From an uncultured Collinsella sp. (GTDB lineage: Bacteria; Actinomycetota; Coriobacteriia; Coriobacteriales; Coriobacteriaceae): 47,364 nt of DNA. Below the pieces are notes generated by a model. That model made no database searches, was not told where the DNA came from, and saw only the letters and a list, made by a program, of their open reading frames with translations. Below, one piece after another: positions 24,431-31,243 of the stretch. The position numbers were made by a program, and so were the translations under genes. The stretch lies in contig CABRFZ010000017.1 in NCBI GenBank assembly GCA_902470365.1, forward strand, positions 1-47,364, written 5' to 3'. Numbering within the stretch: the stretch's first letter is position 1; each line of letters begins with the position of its first letter.

Positions 24431-25732
24431 ATGGATCAGACGCAGACGAGCGACGACGCTCCCCTGCTCACACACAGCACTCCCCAATCGGAGCAAACCA
24501 CGCTCTTGGCCAAGCAAAAACCTCTCGTGACCATCGTGCACGCGTCGGTCGGCTCGGGCCACAAGGCCGCCGCAAATGCGATTGCGCAGGCATTCGACCT
24601 CATCCGTGGCACCAATGGCATCCCCGAGGATGTTGAGATTGAAGTACTCGATATCCTTGATTTTGGACGTATTAAATTCGACGGCAATAAGACCGCGGCT
24701 TCTTTTACGGGAGCCACGCGCCCCATTTACGACCTGACCTGGCGATATACGCTTACGGGACATCTTCTTTGGGGTGGCGGCACGGCATGGTCGCGAATTA
24801 TGTTCCCCGCCTTCAACGAATATATACGTAGCCGCAGGCCCATAGCCGTGGTCGCAACGCACATCACAGCAGCCAATGTTGCCGTGGGCGCCCGCGTAAT
24901 TACGGGTATCGATTATCCTGTCATCTGCGTACCGACCGACTACGAAGTCGAGGGCTGGTGGCCCCACAAGGACACCGATCTATTCTGTGTTGCCAACGAA
25001 TTTATGGCCGAAACACTGCGTCCGCGCAAGGTGCCCGAGGCAAAGATTCGCATTACCGGCATTCCTATCCGCGCCGGATTCGACACGGATTACGATCGCG
25101 AGGAAGAGCTAGCCAAGTTCAACCTCCCCATCGACAAGACCGTCGTGCTGGTAATGGCCGGTGCCAGCCTACCTCAGCCTTACGTCCGCTTTCGCGCGGC
25201 GATGGACCACACGCTCCCCTTCCTGCGCAGCTTCGAAGACATGCACTTTGTCTTTTTGCCCGGCAAAGACGTGGAGTATGCCACCCGGCTAAAGACGCTC
25301 TTCGATGCCATGAAGCTCGAGAACGTCACGGTGTTGGACTATGTCGACGACATGGCGGCCCTCATGCACGGCTGCGACCTGGCAATCCTCAAATCGGGCG
25401 GGCTCACGGTCACCGAGTGCCTATGCGCACATCTGCCGATGATCCTGCTGGGCAAATCGTACGGCCAGGAAAAAGCCAACACCACCATGCTCACCGGCAT
25501 GGGCGCCAGCATGCACGTCACCACGGCACGAGAGCTCATCGTGACGTTGCGACATCTTCACGATCATCCGGAGTCACTTAGGGCGTTGCTCATCAATGGC
25601 GAAGTCCTGCGCCGCCCCCACGCAGCCGAAGACATCGCCGTCGCCACCATGGAACTCGTAGGCAAACCCCAAAAGCGCAAACGAGCCTTCTGCCGCTTCT
25701 ACTGGGGCGGAAAACCTGCGCATATCAGGTAG
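24431..25732 (+). CDS. UgtP/MGDG synthase-like diacylglycerol glycosyltransferase
   Basis: A 433-residue GT28-type glycosyltransferase. The N-terminal MGDG synthase domain starts around residue 32 with VTIVHASVGSGHKAAANAI. The acceptor region has VVATHITAANVA and PTDYEVEGWW. The C-terminal UDP-sugar domain has VMAGASL, FVFLPGKD and the KSGGLTVTECLCAHLPMIL motif. It most likely adds hexose to diacylglycerol to make membrane glycolipid or a lipoteichoic-acid anchor. The start is set by GGGGAG 6 bases before ATG 24431. A possible -10, TACAAT, lies at 24388-24393. A structured element begins 10 bases after its stop. Confidence 0.88.
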   Translation: MDQTQTSDDAPLLTHSTPQSEQTTLLAKQKPLVTIVHASVGSGHKAAANAIAQAFDLIRGTNGIPEDVEIEVLDILDFGRIKFDGNKTAASFTGATRPIYDLTWRYTLTGHLLWGGGTAWSRIMFPAFNEYIRSRRPIAVVATHITAANVAVGARVITGIDYPVICVPTDYEVEGWWPHKDTDLFCVANEFMAETLRPRKVPEAKIRITGIPIRAGFDTDYDREEELAKFNLPIDKTVVLVMAGASLPQPYVRFRAAMDHTLPFLRSFEDMHFVFLPGKDVEYATRLKTLFDAMKLENVTVLDYVDDMAALMHGCDLAILKSGGLTVTECLCAHLPMILLGKSYGQEKANTTMLTGMGASMHVTTARELIVTLRHLHDHPESLRALLINGEVLRRPHAAEDIAVATMELVGKPQKRKRAFCRFYWGGKPAHIR

Positions 25733-25742
25733 ACGAAAGTCC

Positions 25743-25846
25743 GCTGCTCGGCGGGAGCCGCCCATATATCATTCCATGCTCAAACATTCTCGCTGCGCTG
25801 CGAAACTGCGCGTGGAACGATATATGGGCGGCTCCCGCCGAGCAGC
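25743..25846 (+). repeat. Conserved-core structured element, copy 1 (3' of the glycosyltransferase gene)
   Basis: Perfect 28-bp arms (25743-25770 and 25819-25846) are followed inward by a single A/C mismatch, then TTCCA/TGGAA, then a loop with its own small TTCTCGC/GCGAAA stem. The core from ATATC to GATAT is nearly identical to copy 2 read on the - strand (29 bases on the left side, 26 on the right), while the arms outside the core are unrelated. It begins 10 bases after the upstream stop codon. There is no T-run after it and no open reading frame in it. Confidence 0.85.
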
Positions 25847-25922
25847 TACGTTTACGTGCTAGCAGCTATGCCAGATTCCCTACCATTAGAACCTGCAAAG
25901 GAGAAACCGGAAAAAATAAATA
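25847..25922. other. Gene-free spacer between element copy 1 and the central hairpin
   Basis: No coding sequence is seen. It includes a short direct repeat of AGCAGCTA (25841-25848 and 25861-25868) and an A-rich stretch AAAAAATAAATA (25911-25922) that serves as the T-tract of the central hairpin on the - strand. Confidence 0.6.
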
Positions 25923-25973
25923 TAGTAAGCCGATGCGAGAAAGGAGGTTTTCCTTTATCGCATCGGCTTACTA
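25923..25973. terminator. Long central hairpin, probable bidirectional terminator
   Basis: Arms of 16 bp (25923-25938 and 25958-25973) continue after a G/A mismatch into AAAGGA/TCCTTT around a GGTTT loop. On the - strand it is followed directly by TATTTATTTTTT, a good terminator tract for nrdR-dut. On the + strand a T-rich stretch (CTTTTATTTTT) starts 11 bases later. The loop side contains AAAGGAGG, which looks like a ribosome-binding site, but no start codon follows at useful distance. Confidence 0.8.
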
Positions 25974-26005
25974 GAAAGAAAGGCTTTTATTTTTCAAGCG
26001 AGTAA

Positions 26006-26114
26006 CCGCCCGCCCGCCTCTCACACATATCGTTCCACGCGCAGTTTCGCAGTGAGCGAAGCGAAGCGAGAATGTTTGAGCATGGAATGATATGTGTGAG
26101 AGGCAGACGGGAGG
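26006..26114 (-). repeat. Conserved-core structured element, copy 2 (3' of dut)
   Basis: Perfect 16-bp arms (26016-26031 and 26089-26104), extended outward with mismatches to 26006/26114, enclose TTCCA/TGGAA and a loop. Read on the - strand the core matches copy 1 apart from a short insertion of TCGCT-like repeats (12 bases against 3). The A/C mismatch next to the TTCCA helix is in the same place. It begins 12-22 bases after the dut stop codon, the same relation to its gene as copy 1. Confidence 0.85.
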
Positions 26115-26126
26115 GATATGAGCGCC

Positions 26127-26570
26127 CTAAGCGACGCCGCTGGAGCCGAAGCCGCCGGCTCCTCGGTCGGTTTCGTCTAGTTCTTCTACTTCTGTGAGGT
26201 TGACCGTGGGGACTTCTTGGATGACGAGTTGGGCGATGCGGTCGCCTTTGTTGATTTGGATGTTGTTCGTGGGGTCTAGGTTGATGAGGATGACTTTGAG
26301 CTCTCCTCGGTAGTGGGCGTCGATGAGGCCAGGAGTGTTGACTATGGACAGGCCTTGCTTAATGGCCAGGCCGCTGCGGGGCTGGACGAAGCCGGCGTAG
26401 CCGTCGGGCAGCGCGATAGCTAGGCCCGTGGAGACCAGACGACGCTCAAAGGGCTTCAGAATGCAATCCTCGTTGGCTCGGAGGTCAAGACCGGCATCCG
26501 TGGGATGTGCGTATTTGGGAAGTTCGACGGTTGGGTCGAGACGTTTAATGTTAACGGTAATGTTGGACAT
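26127..26570 (-). CDS. dut: Deoxyuridine 5'-triphosphate nucleotidohydrolase
   Basis: A 147-residue trimeric dUTPase, which hydrolyses dUTP to dUMP and keeps uracil out of DNA. Motif 1 is DAGLDLRA, motif 2 PRSGLA, motif 3 is in NTPGLIDAHYRGELKV, motif 4 RIAQLV and the flexible C-terminal motif 5 is RGAGGFGSSG. All five are intact. It follows nrdR after 4 bases on the same strand, so dNTP regulation and dUTP clearance share a transcript. Confidence 0.96.
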   Translation of the reverse strand: MSNITVNIKRLDPTVELPKYAHPTDAGLDLRANEDCILKPFERRLVSTGLAIALPDGYAGFVQPRSGLAIKQGLSIVNTPGLIDAHYRGELKVILINLDPTNNIQINKGDRIAQLVIQEVPTVNLTEVEELDETDRGAGGFGSSGVA

Positions 26571-26574
26571 GAAA

Positions 26575-27018
26575 TCACCTTAGCTTATCGAGCTCTTGCA
26601 GAAACTCATCGACGTCTTTGAAATCGCGATAGACCGAGGCAAAGCGGATGTAGGCCACTTTATCGATCTTGGCCAACCGCTTAAGAACCATATCGCCCAG
26701 CTCATGGGACGTAACAGCCGTAAGCGTGCGGGAGCGAAGCTCGACCTCAATATCGTCAATGATCTCGTTGAGCTTTTTAGTGTCGATATCTCGCTTGATC
26801 GTAGCTCGCATCAAACCGACCAGCAGCTTATTGCGATCGAACCGTTGCTTGGTTCCGTCTGACTTAATGACCTCGATAGGGTCTTCACAACGCTCAAATG
26901 TCGTAAAGCGATAATTGCATGAGCAGCATTCGCGACGGCGCTTGATGGTGTTATTAGATTCCTGCATGCGGGAATCAACAACGCGGGTATGTGCCTTGCC
27001 GCATTTAGGACAGCGCAT
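26575..27018 (-). CDS. nrdR: Transcriptional repressor NrdR
   Basis: A 147-residue repressor of ribonucleotide reductase genes. The N-terminal zinc ribbon has MRCPKCGKAHTRVVDSR and CCSCNYRFTTFER, followed by the ATP-cone domain (VIKSDGTKQRFDRNKLLVGLMRA) that senses ATP/dATP. GAGGAGG lies upstream, but the start codon and part of this ribosome-binding site are inside an 11-bp inverted repeat. No ribonucleotide reductase gene is in the window. Confidence 0.96.
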   Translation of the reverse strand: MRCPKCGKAHTRVVDSRMQESNNTIKRRRECCSCNYRFTTFERCEDPIEVIKSDGTKQRFDRNKLLVGLMRATIKRDIDTKKLNEIIDDIEVELRSRTLTAVTSHELGDMVLKRLAKIDKVAYIRFASVYRDFKDVDEFLQELDKLR

Positions 27019-27055
27019 GGTACCTCCTCTAAAACGATTACAAGGGTACCATGCG
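27014..27055 (-). promoter_or_regulatory. Inverted repeat covering the nrdR start codon
   Basis: The arms CGCATGGTACC (27014-27024) and GGTACCATGCG (27045-27055) are perfectly complementary over 11 bp with a 20-base loop. In the nrdR mRNA the downstream arm holds the end of the ribosome-binding site and the AUG, while most of GAGGAGG is in the loop. The structure could limit translation initiation. The same palindrome could instead be a DNA operator. Confidence 0.7.
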
Positions 27056-27069
27056 ACGGTACTTAAATC

Positions 27070-27519
27070 TTAGGAACGTGCGGGAACTTTAAGATGCGCA
27101 CCGGCATCGAGCGAGCCATGCTCCAGGTGATTGACGTTGCGGATCATATCAGAGGTCTCCTGTGTGGAAAGACCCTCAATCGGATGCTCCTGGGCAAGCG
27201 ACCATAAGGAATCGCCAGACTGAATACGGACGGTCTCGTAGGTAACGTTGGATGCCGACTCAGCATAAGCGGCATGACGAGCGCTGAAGATCGAAGTAGC
27301 AAGTACAAAGAAGAGCGTGAGTGCAACGGCCAGGGCAACAATCGTCGAGGCCTTTAGGGCAACGGGGGCTGAGGTCGTGGCGACACACTGGCTGCGGACG
27401 GGCTTGCCAGGCAGTGTTTGGAAACCAGATCGGCCGCCTTTGACAACCGTGAAAGCCGGCGCCGCAGGCGTCTCGAGCTTAAGGGCGAGGTTTCCCTGGA
27501 CCATATCCGTTGCGTTCAT
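27070..27519 (-). CDS. LysM membrane protein, YneA-like SOS division inhibitor candidate
   Basis: A 149-residue protein with a cytosolic N-terminus of about 55 residues, one hydrophobic segment (about 57-79) and an extracytoplasmic LysM peptidoglycan-binding domain (about 95-147: ETVRIQSGDSLWSLAQEH...HLKVP). In Bacillus yneA has this layout, diverges from lexA and blocks division after DNA damage; here too lexA is divergent, with LexA boxes between. The second of two adjacent ATGs (27519) is preferred because AGGAG is then 6 bases away. Homology to YneA is by architecture and position, not confirmed alignment. The cytosolic tail is longer than in YneA. Confidence 0.82.
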   Translation of the reverse strand: MNATDMVQGNLALKLETPAAPAFTVVKGGRSGFQTLPGKPVRSQCVATTSAPVALKASTIVALAVALTLFFVLATSIFSARHAAYAESASNVTYETVRIQSGDSLWSLAQEHPIEGLSTQETSDMIRNVNHLEHGSLDAGAHLKVPARS

Positions 27520-27590
27520 CATGTTCTCCTCTCGCGTGTTTTGCTGAGAACAGTTTTATCAAGCCGCGCGGACAAAAATGTCTAGCGCGA

Positions 27591-27602
27591 GAACGAATGT
27601 TC
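27591..27602. promoter_or_regulatory. LexA box 1
   Basis: GAACGAATGTTC is a perfect match to the Gram-positive core GAAC-N4-GTTC. It lies just downstream of the LysM promoter -10 on the - strand. Confidence 0.8.
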
Positions 27603-27609
27603 GGTTATT

Positions 27610-27637
27610 ATTATCTTCGAACAGTTGTTCCTGTCAA
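27610..27637 (-). promoter_or_regulatory. Promoter of the LysM gene with an embedded LexA box
   Basis: On the - strand a consensus -35 TTGACA (27637-27632) and -10 GATAAT (27615-27610) are separated by 16 bases. The spacer contains the LexA-type box GAACAGTTGTTC, the same arrangement as at recA, so repressor binding would block polymerase. Confidence 0.75.
27619..27630. promoter_or_regulatory. LexA box 2
   Basis: GAACAGTTGTTC, preceded by C and followed by C, is a perfect core match. It occupies the spacer of the LysM promoter and is 52 bases before the lexA start codon. Confidence 0.85.
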
Positions 27638-27646
27638 GCAAAAATC

Positions 27647-27658
27647 GAACATTTGTTT
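27647..27658. promoter_or_regulatory. LexA box 3 (one mismatch)
   Basis: GAACATTTGTTT differs from the core at its last base. It is 24 bases before the lexA start, 28 bases from box 2 centre to centre, close to three helical turns, and likely overlaps the lexA promoter. Confidence 0.7.
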
Positions 27659-27682
27659 GACATTGGCAGAGAGGATCCCCTG

Positions 27683-28327
27683 ATGGCTCGCAAAATTACC
27701 AAGCGTCAGCAGCAGATTTACGACTTCATCAAGGAATATCAGCAGGAGAAGGGCTATCCGCCCAGTGTGCGCGAGATGGCATCGGCCGTAGGCCTCTCCT
27801 CCCCCAGCACGGTGCATGCTCATCTCTCTGCCCTGGAGGCTCGAGGGCTGCTCAAGCGCGATGCCACCAAGCCTCGCGCCCTAGAGCTCTTTGATGAGGA
27901 CGGATCTTCTGTCTCGATTTCCAAATCCGATGAACCCACAGCGCCCCGCGGAACAGTCTCGCTGCCGCTTGTCGGTCGCGTCGCGGCCGGGATTCCCATT
28001 CTGGCCGAGCAAAATATCGAAGACACCTTTACCATCCCGACCGAAATCGCCACAGACCAGGGCTCCTTTATCCTTGAGGTGCATGGGAGCTCAATGATCA
28101 ACGTCGGCATCTACAACGGTGACTACATTATCGTTCGCGAGCAAAAGAGCGCCATGAACGGCGAAATCGTCGTGGCCATGATTGATGGCTCAGCGACCGT
28201 CAAGACGTTCTACAAGGAGCAGGGGCGCGTGCGCTTGCAGCCCGAGAACGACACTATGGAACCCATCTACGCGACGAACCCCGTTATTTTGGGTAAGGTT
28301 GTCGGTTTAATGCGCCGGTTCTCGTAA
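27683..28327 (+). CDS. lexA: SOS repressor LexA
   Basis: A 214-residue repressor that self-cleaves when RecA filaments form. The N-terminal winged helix-turn-helix covers residues 1-70 (KGYPPSVREMASAVGLSSPSTVHAHL). The cleavage site is Ala102-Gly103 in RVAAGIP. The catalytic pair is Ser137 (GSSM) and Lys174. ATG 27683 is used, with GAGAGGA upstream; the 35 codons before it run across the LexA boxes and are not expected to be translated. The stop overlaps the next start by one base. Confidence 0.96.
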   Translation: MARKITKRQQQIYDFIKEYQQEKGYPPSVREMASAVGLSSPSTVHAHLSALEARGLLKRDATKPRALELFDEDGSSVSISKSDEPTAPRGTVSLPLVGRVAAGIPILAEQNIEDTFTIPTEIATDQGSFILEVHGSSMINVGIYNGDYIIVREQKSAMNGEIVVAMIDGSATVKTFYKEQGRVRLQPENDTMEPIYATNPVILGKVVGLMRRFS

Positions 28328-29031
28328 TGCAAAAACGCATCACCATATTTGATACCGTCCGCGGGTTTACGATGCTGTCGATGGCAGGTTTTCACGCCTG
28401 CTACGATTTGGCCTACCTATATGGATGGGATATGCCATGGTTTACCGAAACGGTTTTCCAGGATATCTGGCGCGCCAGTATCAGCTGGGTTTTTTTGTTT
28501 ATCGCCGGTTGGATGTGCACGCTCTCGCGTAATAACGTTAAGCGCGCCCTCAAGTACGCGGCCGCAGCTTTGATCGTATGGATTGCAACTACACTGGTAT
28601 CAGTCGACGATTCGGTAAACTTTGGCATCATTTATTGCATGGCGGCGTGCACCGCGGTAGTTGCGCTCACCCGTCCGTTACTCCAAAGATTACCGGGCTC
28701 GTGGGGCATCGCAGCGTGCCTTGTTCTTTTTGCCCTAACCTGGGGCATTCCAAAGGCGGTCTACCCACTCCCCTACCTGGCATGGCTTGGATTCCCGGGG
28801 CCGGATTTTGTTTCGGGAGATTACTATCCGCTCATTCCGTTTGTCTTTATGTACCTTACCGGCTTTTTTGCTGCCCAGGCAGCACAAGCATCAAGCCACG
28901 AAGCGCCGGCATGGGCATACGCCAATCCCATCCCGGCGCTCGCAGTCCTCGGTCGGCATGCCTTATCGTTCTACCTGCTCCATCAGCCTGTCATTCTAGG
29001 CGTGCTAGAGCTCGTTTATTCCGTACGATAG
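28327..29031 (+). CDS. DUF1624 / HGSNAT-like membrane protein
   Basis: A 234-residue integral membrane protein with about six to seven hydrophobic segments. The N-terminal RITIFDTVRGFTMLSMAGFHACYDL matches the DUF1624 family, related to the catalytic domain of heparan-alpha-glucosaminide acetyltransferase, so acyl transfer to an extracytoplasmic sugar is possible. Its substrate is unknown. It starts on the lexA stop codon (TAATG), so it may be expressed with the SOS response. Its 3' end overlaps hflX on the opposite strand by 16 bases. Confidence 0.82.
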   Translation: MQKRITIFDTVRGFTMLSMAGFHACYDLAYLYGWDMPWFTETVFQDIWRASISWVFLFIAGWMCTLSRNNVKRALKYAAAALIVWIATTLVSVDDSVNFGIIYCMAACTAVVALTRPLLQRLPGSWGIAACLVLFALTWGIPKAVYPLPYLAWLGFPGPDFVSGDYYPLIPFVFMYLTGFFAAQAAQASSHEAPAWAYANPIPALAVLGRHALSFYLLHQPVILGVLELVYSVR

Positions 29032-30305
29032 CGCTCAAGACGCGGCGCGATTCGGGCCGGCATCTTTGCCACAATGCGAACGCCGTCCTCTAGATATTCC
29101 TCATGCAGAAGGGTTCCCTGCTCATGCACCAGCGTAATGAGGGCGCCCTCGCGATACGGGATATCAGCGGAAAGCAATACATCGGTGGCAGCTGCCTCAC
29201 GAGCAATGCGGTCGACGAGATCATCGAGTCCCTCGCCCGTCTGGGCCGAGAACAGCACGGCCTCGGGATAGCGACGATGGAAACTCAATCGATCAACGCT
29301 ATCGAGTAGATCAATTTTATTGAACACCGTAAGCGTCAAACGCTCACCGGCACCAATCTCGTCAAGAACGCGATCGACTGCCTCGAGTTGGCGCTCGTAG
29401 TCCTCGTCAGAGGCATCCACAACTTTAAGGATCAGGTCGGCACCAAGGACCTCAGACAGCGTGGACTTAAAGGCATCAACGAGGCCATGCGGTAGCTTTT
29501 GAATAAAGCCAACCGTATCGGTAATGGTCATACCACGACCGCCGGGCAAGCGATACGAGCGTGTCGTCGGATCAAGCGTGGCAAACAATTTGTCCTGTGA
29601 AAGCACCGTAGACCCGGTCAGGCGATTGAGCAACGTCGACTTACCGGCATTGGTATAACCGGCTAAGGCAACGCGAAACGCTGGCGACTCGATACGGCTC
29701 TTTGACTGGACATCGCGGCGCTGTTCAACCTGCTTAAGCTCGCGACGAAGCGCGGCGATCTTGTTGCGAATTAAACGTCGGTCAACCTCGAGCTGGCTTT
29801 CGCCCTGACCAAAGCGCGAACCAATGCCACCGCGTGTCTGCTCTTTAGCAAGGTGGCTCCACATACCGCGCAAGCGGGGCAACAGATACTGCAATTGGGC
29901 AAGCTGCACCTGCAGGCGACCCTCACGAGTCTGAGCGTGCAGGCCAAAGATATCGAGAATCAACGCCGTACGGTCGATAATCTTAACCGGTTCGCCCACG
30001 GCTTTCTCAAGATACGACTGCTGAGAGGGCGTTAAATCATCGTCGAAGATAACAACATCAGCATCCATACGATGCACGAGCCCGCAAAGCTCCTCAACCT
30101 TACCGGAGCCGATAAACGATTTTGGATACGGCTTAACCAGACGCTGTGACAAACGCGCCACGCACTGAGCGCCAGCCGTATGGGCAAGGCGCTCAAGCTC
30201 GTCAAGCGAACGATCGAGCGGCCAGGCGTTATCGCGCCACTCAACTCCGACAAGAACGGCACGTTCGGGCTCAGGTGCTGTGGGAACGAGGGGAAACCGA
30301 GCCAT
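29016..30305 (-). CDS. hflX: GTPase HflX
   Basis: A 429-residue ribosome-associated GTPase that splits stalled or stressed ribosomes. An N-terminal HflX domain (VFDDDLTPSQQSYLEKAV, DRTALILDIFGLHAQTREGRLQVQLAQ) and an Arg/Lys coiled coil precede the G domain, with GYTNAGKST, DTVGFIQKLPH and NKID. The C-terminus is short. It begins on the miaA stop codon (TAATG), as in many bacteria where miaA and hflX are linked. Its end overlaps the convergent DUF1624 gene, leaving no room for a terminator between them. Confidence 0.95.
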   Translation of the reverse strand: MARFPLVPTAPEPERAVLVGVEWRDNAWPLDRSLDELERLAHTAGAQCVARLSQRLVKPYPKSFIGSGKVEELCGLVHRMDADVVIFDDDLTPSQQSYLEKAVGEPVKIIDRTALILDIFGLHAQTREGRLQVQLAQLQYLLPRLRGMWSHLAKEQTRGGIGSRFGQGESQLEVDRRLIRNKIAALRRELKQVEQRRDVQSKSRIESPAFRVALAGYTNAGKSTLLNRLTGSTVLSQDKLFATLDPTTRSYRLPGGRGMTITDTVGFIQKLPHGLVDAFKSTLSEVLGADLILKVVDASDEDYERQLEAVDRVLDEIGAGERLTLTVFNKIDLLDSVDRLSFHRRYPEAVLFSAQTGEGLDDLVDRIAREAAATDVLLSADIPYREGALITLVHEQGTLLHEEYLEDGVRIVAKMPARIAPRLERYRTE

Positions 30306-31243
30306 TAGGCCGCCTCAATACGATGAAGGATATCCTCAACGACCTCATCGATCGTAAACACGTCCATATCAAACCACACAATGCGGTCATCGCGTTTAAA
30401 CCACGAAAGCTGACGCTTGGCATAGCGACGCGAACGCGTCTTGATGAGTTCGCGAGCCTCATCCATAGAAATCACGCCGTTGAGGGCATCGATAATCTCT
30501 TTATAGCCGATCGCCTGCATCGAAGTCAGGGCATCTCCCAGCCCCTGATCCATAAGACCGCGAACCTCATCAACAAGACCCTGCTCAAACATCAGATCGA
30601 CGCGAAGGTTAATGCGCTCGTAAAGCGCCTCGCGATTACGCATCAATCCAAACCACAGAGCGTGATAATGCTCGCGCGGAACACTAAACTGCGACTTTTG
30701 CTGCGCGTAGGACACGCCATCATCGTGCATTTCGAGCGCGCGAATCACACGACGAACATTATGGGGGTGGATCACCGCAGCGGACTCGGGGTCACGCTCA
30801 GCAAGCAGCGCATGCAGCGCTTCCTCGCCAATGCGCTCGGCAAGCTCCTGATATCCCGCGCGGCGATCGTCCTCAAGCTCGCCCGAGGGAAAATCCATCT
30901 CATCCAGGGCGGCCTTGAGATAAAGGCCTGTGCCCCCGCAAAAAACCGGTAGGCGGCCCTCGCCCAGCAAGCGCTCAACATGCACACGAGCGTCTGCCTG
31001 ATACAGCGCTGCAGAATATGCAATACCCGGTTCAACAATGTCGACCAGGCGTAAAGGCGCCGTGCATTCCTCGGGTGCCATCTTGGCAGTGCCGATATCC
31101 ATACCTCGGTAGATTTGCATAGCGTCACACGACAGCACTTCGGACGAAAGACGAGCCGCTAAACGATCTGCGACATCACTTTTGCCAACCGCGGTCGGAC
31201 CGACAATCGCAACGGCGGAAAGGCCTGCCCCGGGAGAAATCAT
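30305..31243 (-). CDS. miaA: tRNA dimethylallyltransferase
   Basis: A 312-residue enzyme that adds an isopentenyl group to A37 of tRNAs reading U-starting codons. The P-loop GPTAVGKSD, SCDAMQIYRGMDIGTAK, FCGGTGLYLKA and the C-terminal RYAKRQLSWFKRD are all present. It follows miaB, whose product methylthiolates the same nucleotide, with adjacent stop and start codons. The isopentenyl donor DMAPP comes from the IspH pathway in this window. Confidence 0.96.
   Translation of the reverse strand: MISPGAGLSAVAIVGPTAVGKSDVADRLAARLSSEVLSCDAMQIYRGMDIGTAKMAPEECTAPLRLVDIVEPGIAYSAALYQADARVHVERLLGEGRLPVFCGGTGLYLKAALDEMDFPSGELEDDRRAGYQELAERIGEEALHALLAERDPESAAVIHPHNVRRVIRALEMHDDGVSYAQQKSQFSVPREHYHALWFGLMRNREALYERINLRVDLMFEQGLVDEVRGLMDQGLGDALTSMQAIGYKEIIDALNGVISMDEARELIKTRSRRYAKRQLSWFKRDDRIVWFDMDVFTIDEVVEDILHRIEAA

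Noticed and set aside
25743..25846. A simple rho-independent terminator for the glycosyltransferase gene
   Set aside because: There is no T-run after the hairpin, and the conserved inner core shared with copy 2 is not explained by a terminator.
25733..26126. CRISPR array or insertion sequence remnant
   Set aside because: Only two repeat copies, in opposite orientation, with no regular spacers, no cas genes, no transposase and no target-site duplications that I can see.
27578..27682. An N-terminal extension of lexA by 35 codons
   Set aside because: This stretch contains the LexA boxes and promoter, and ATG 27683 has a good ribosome-binding site and matches the family N-terminus.
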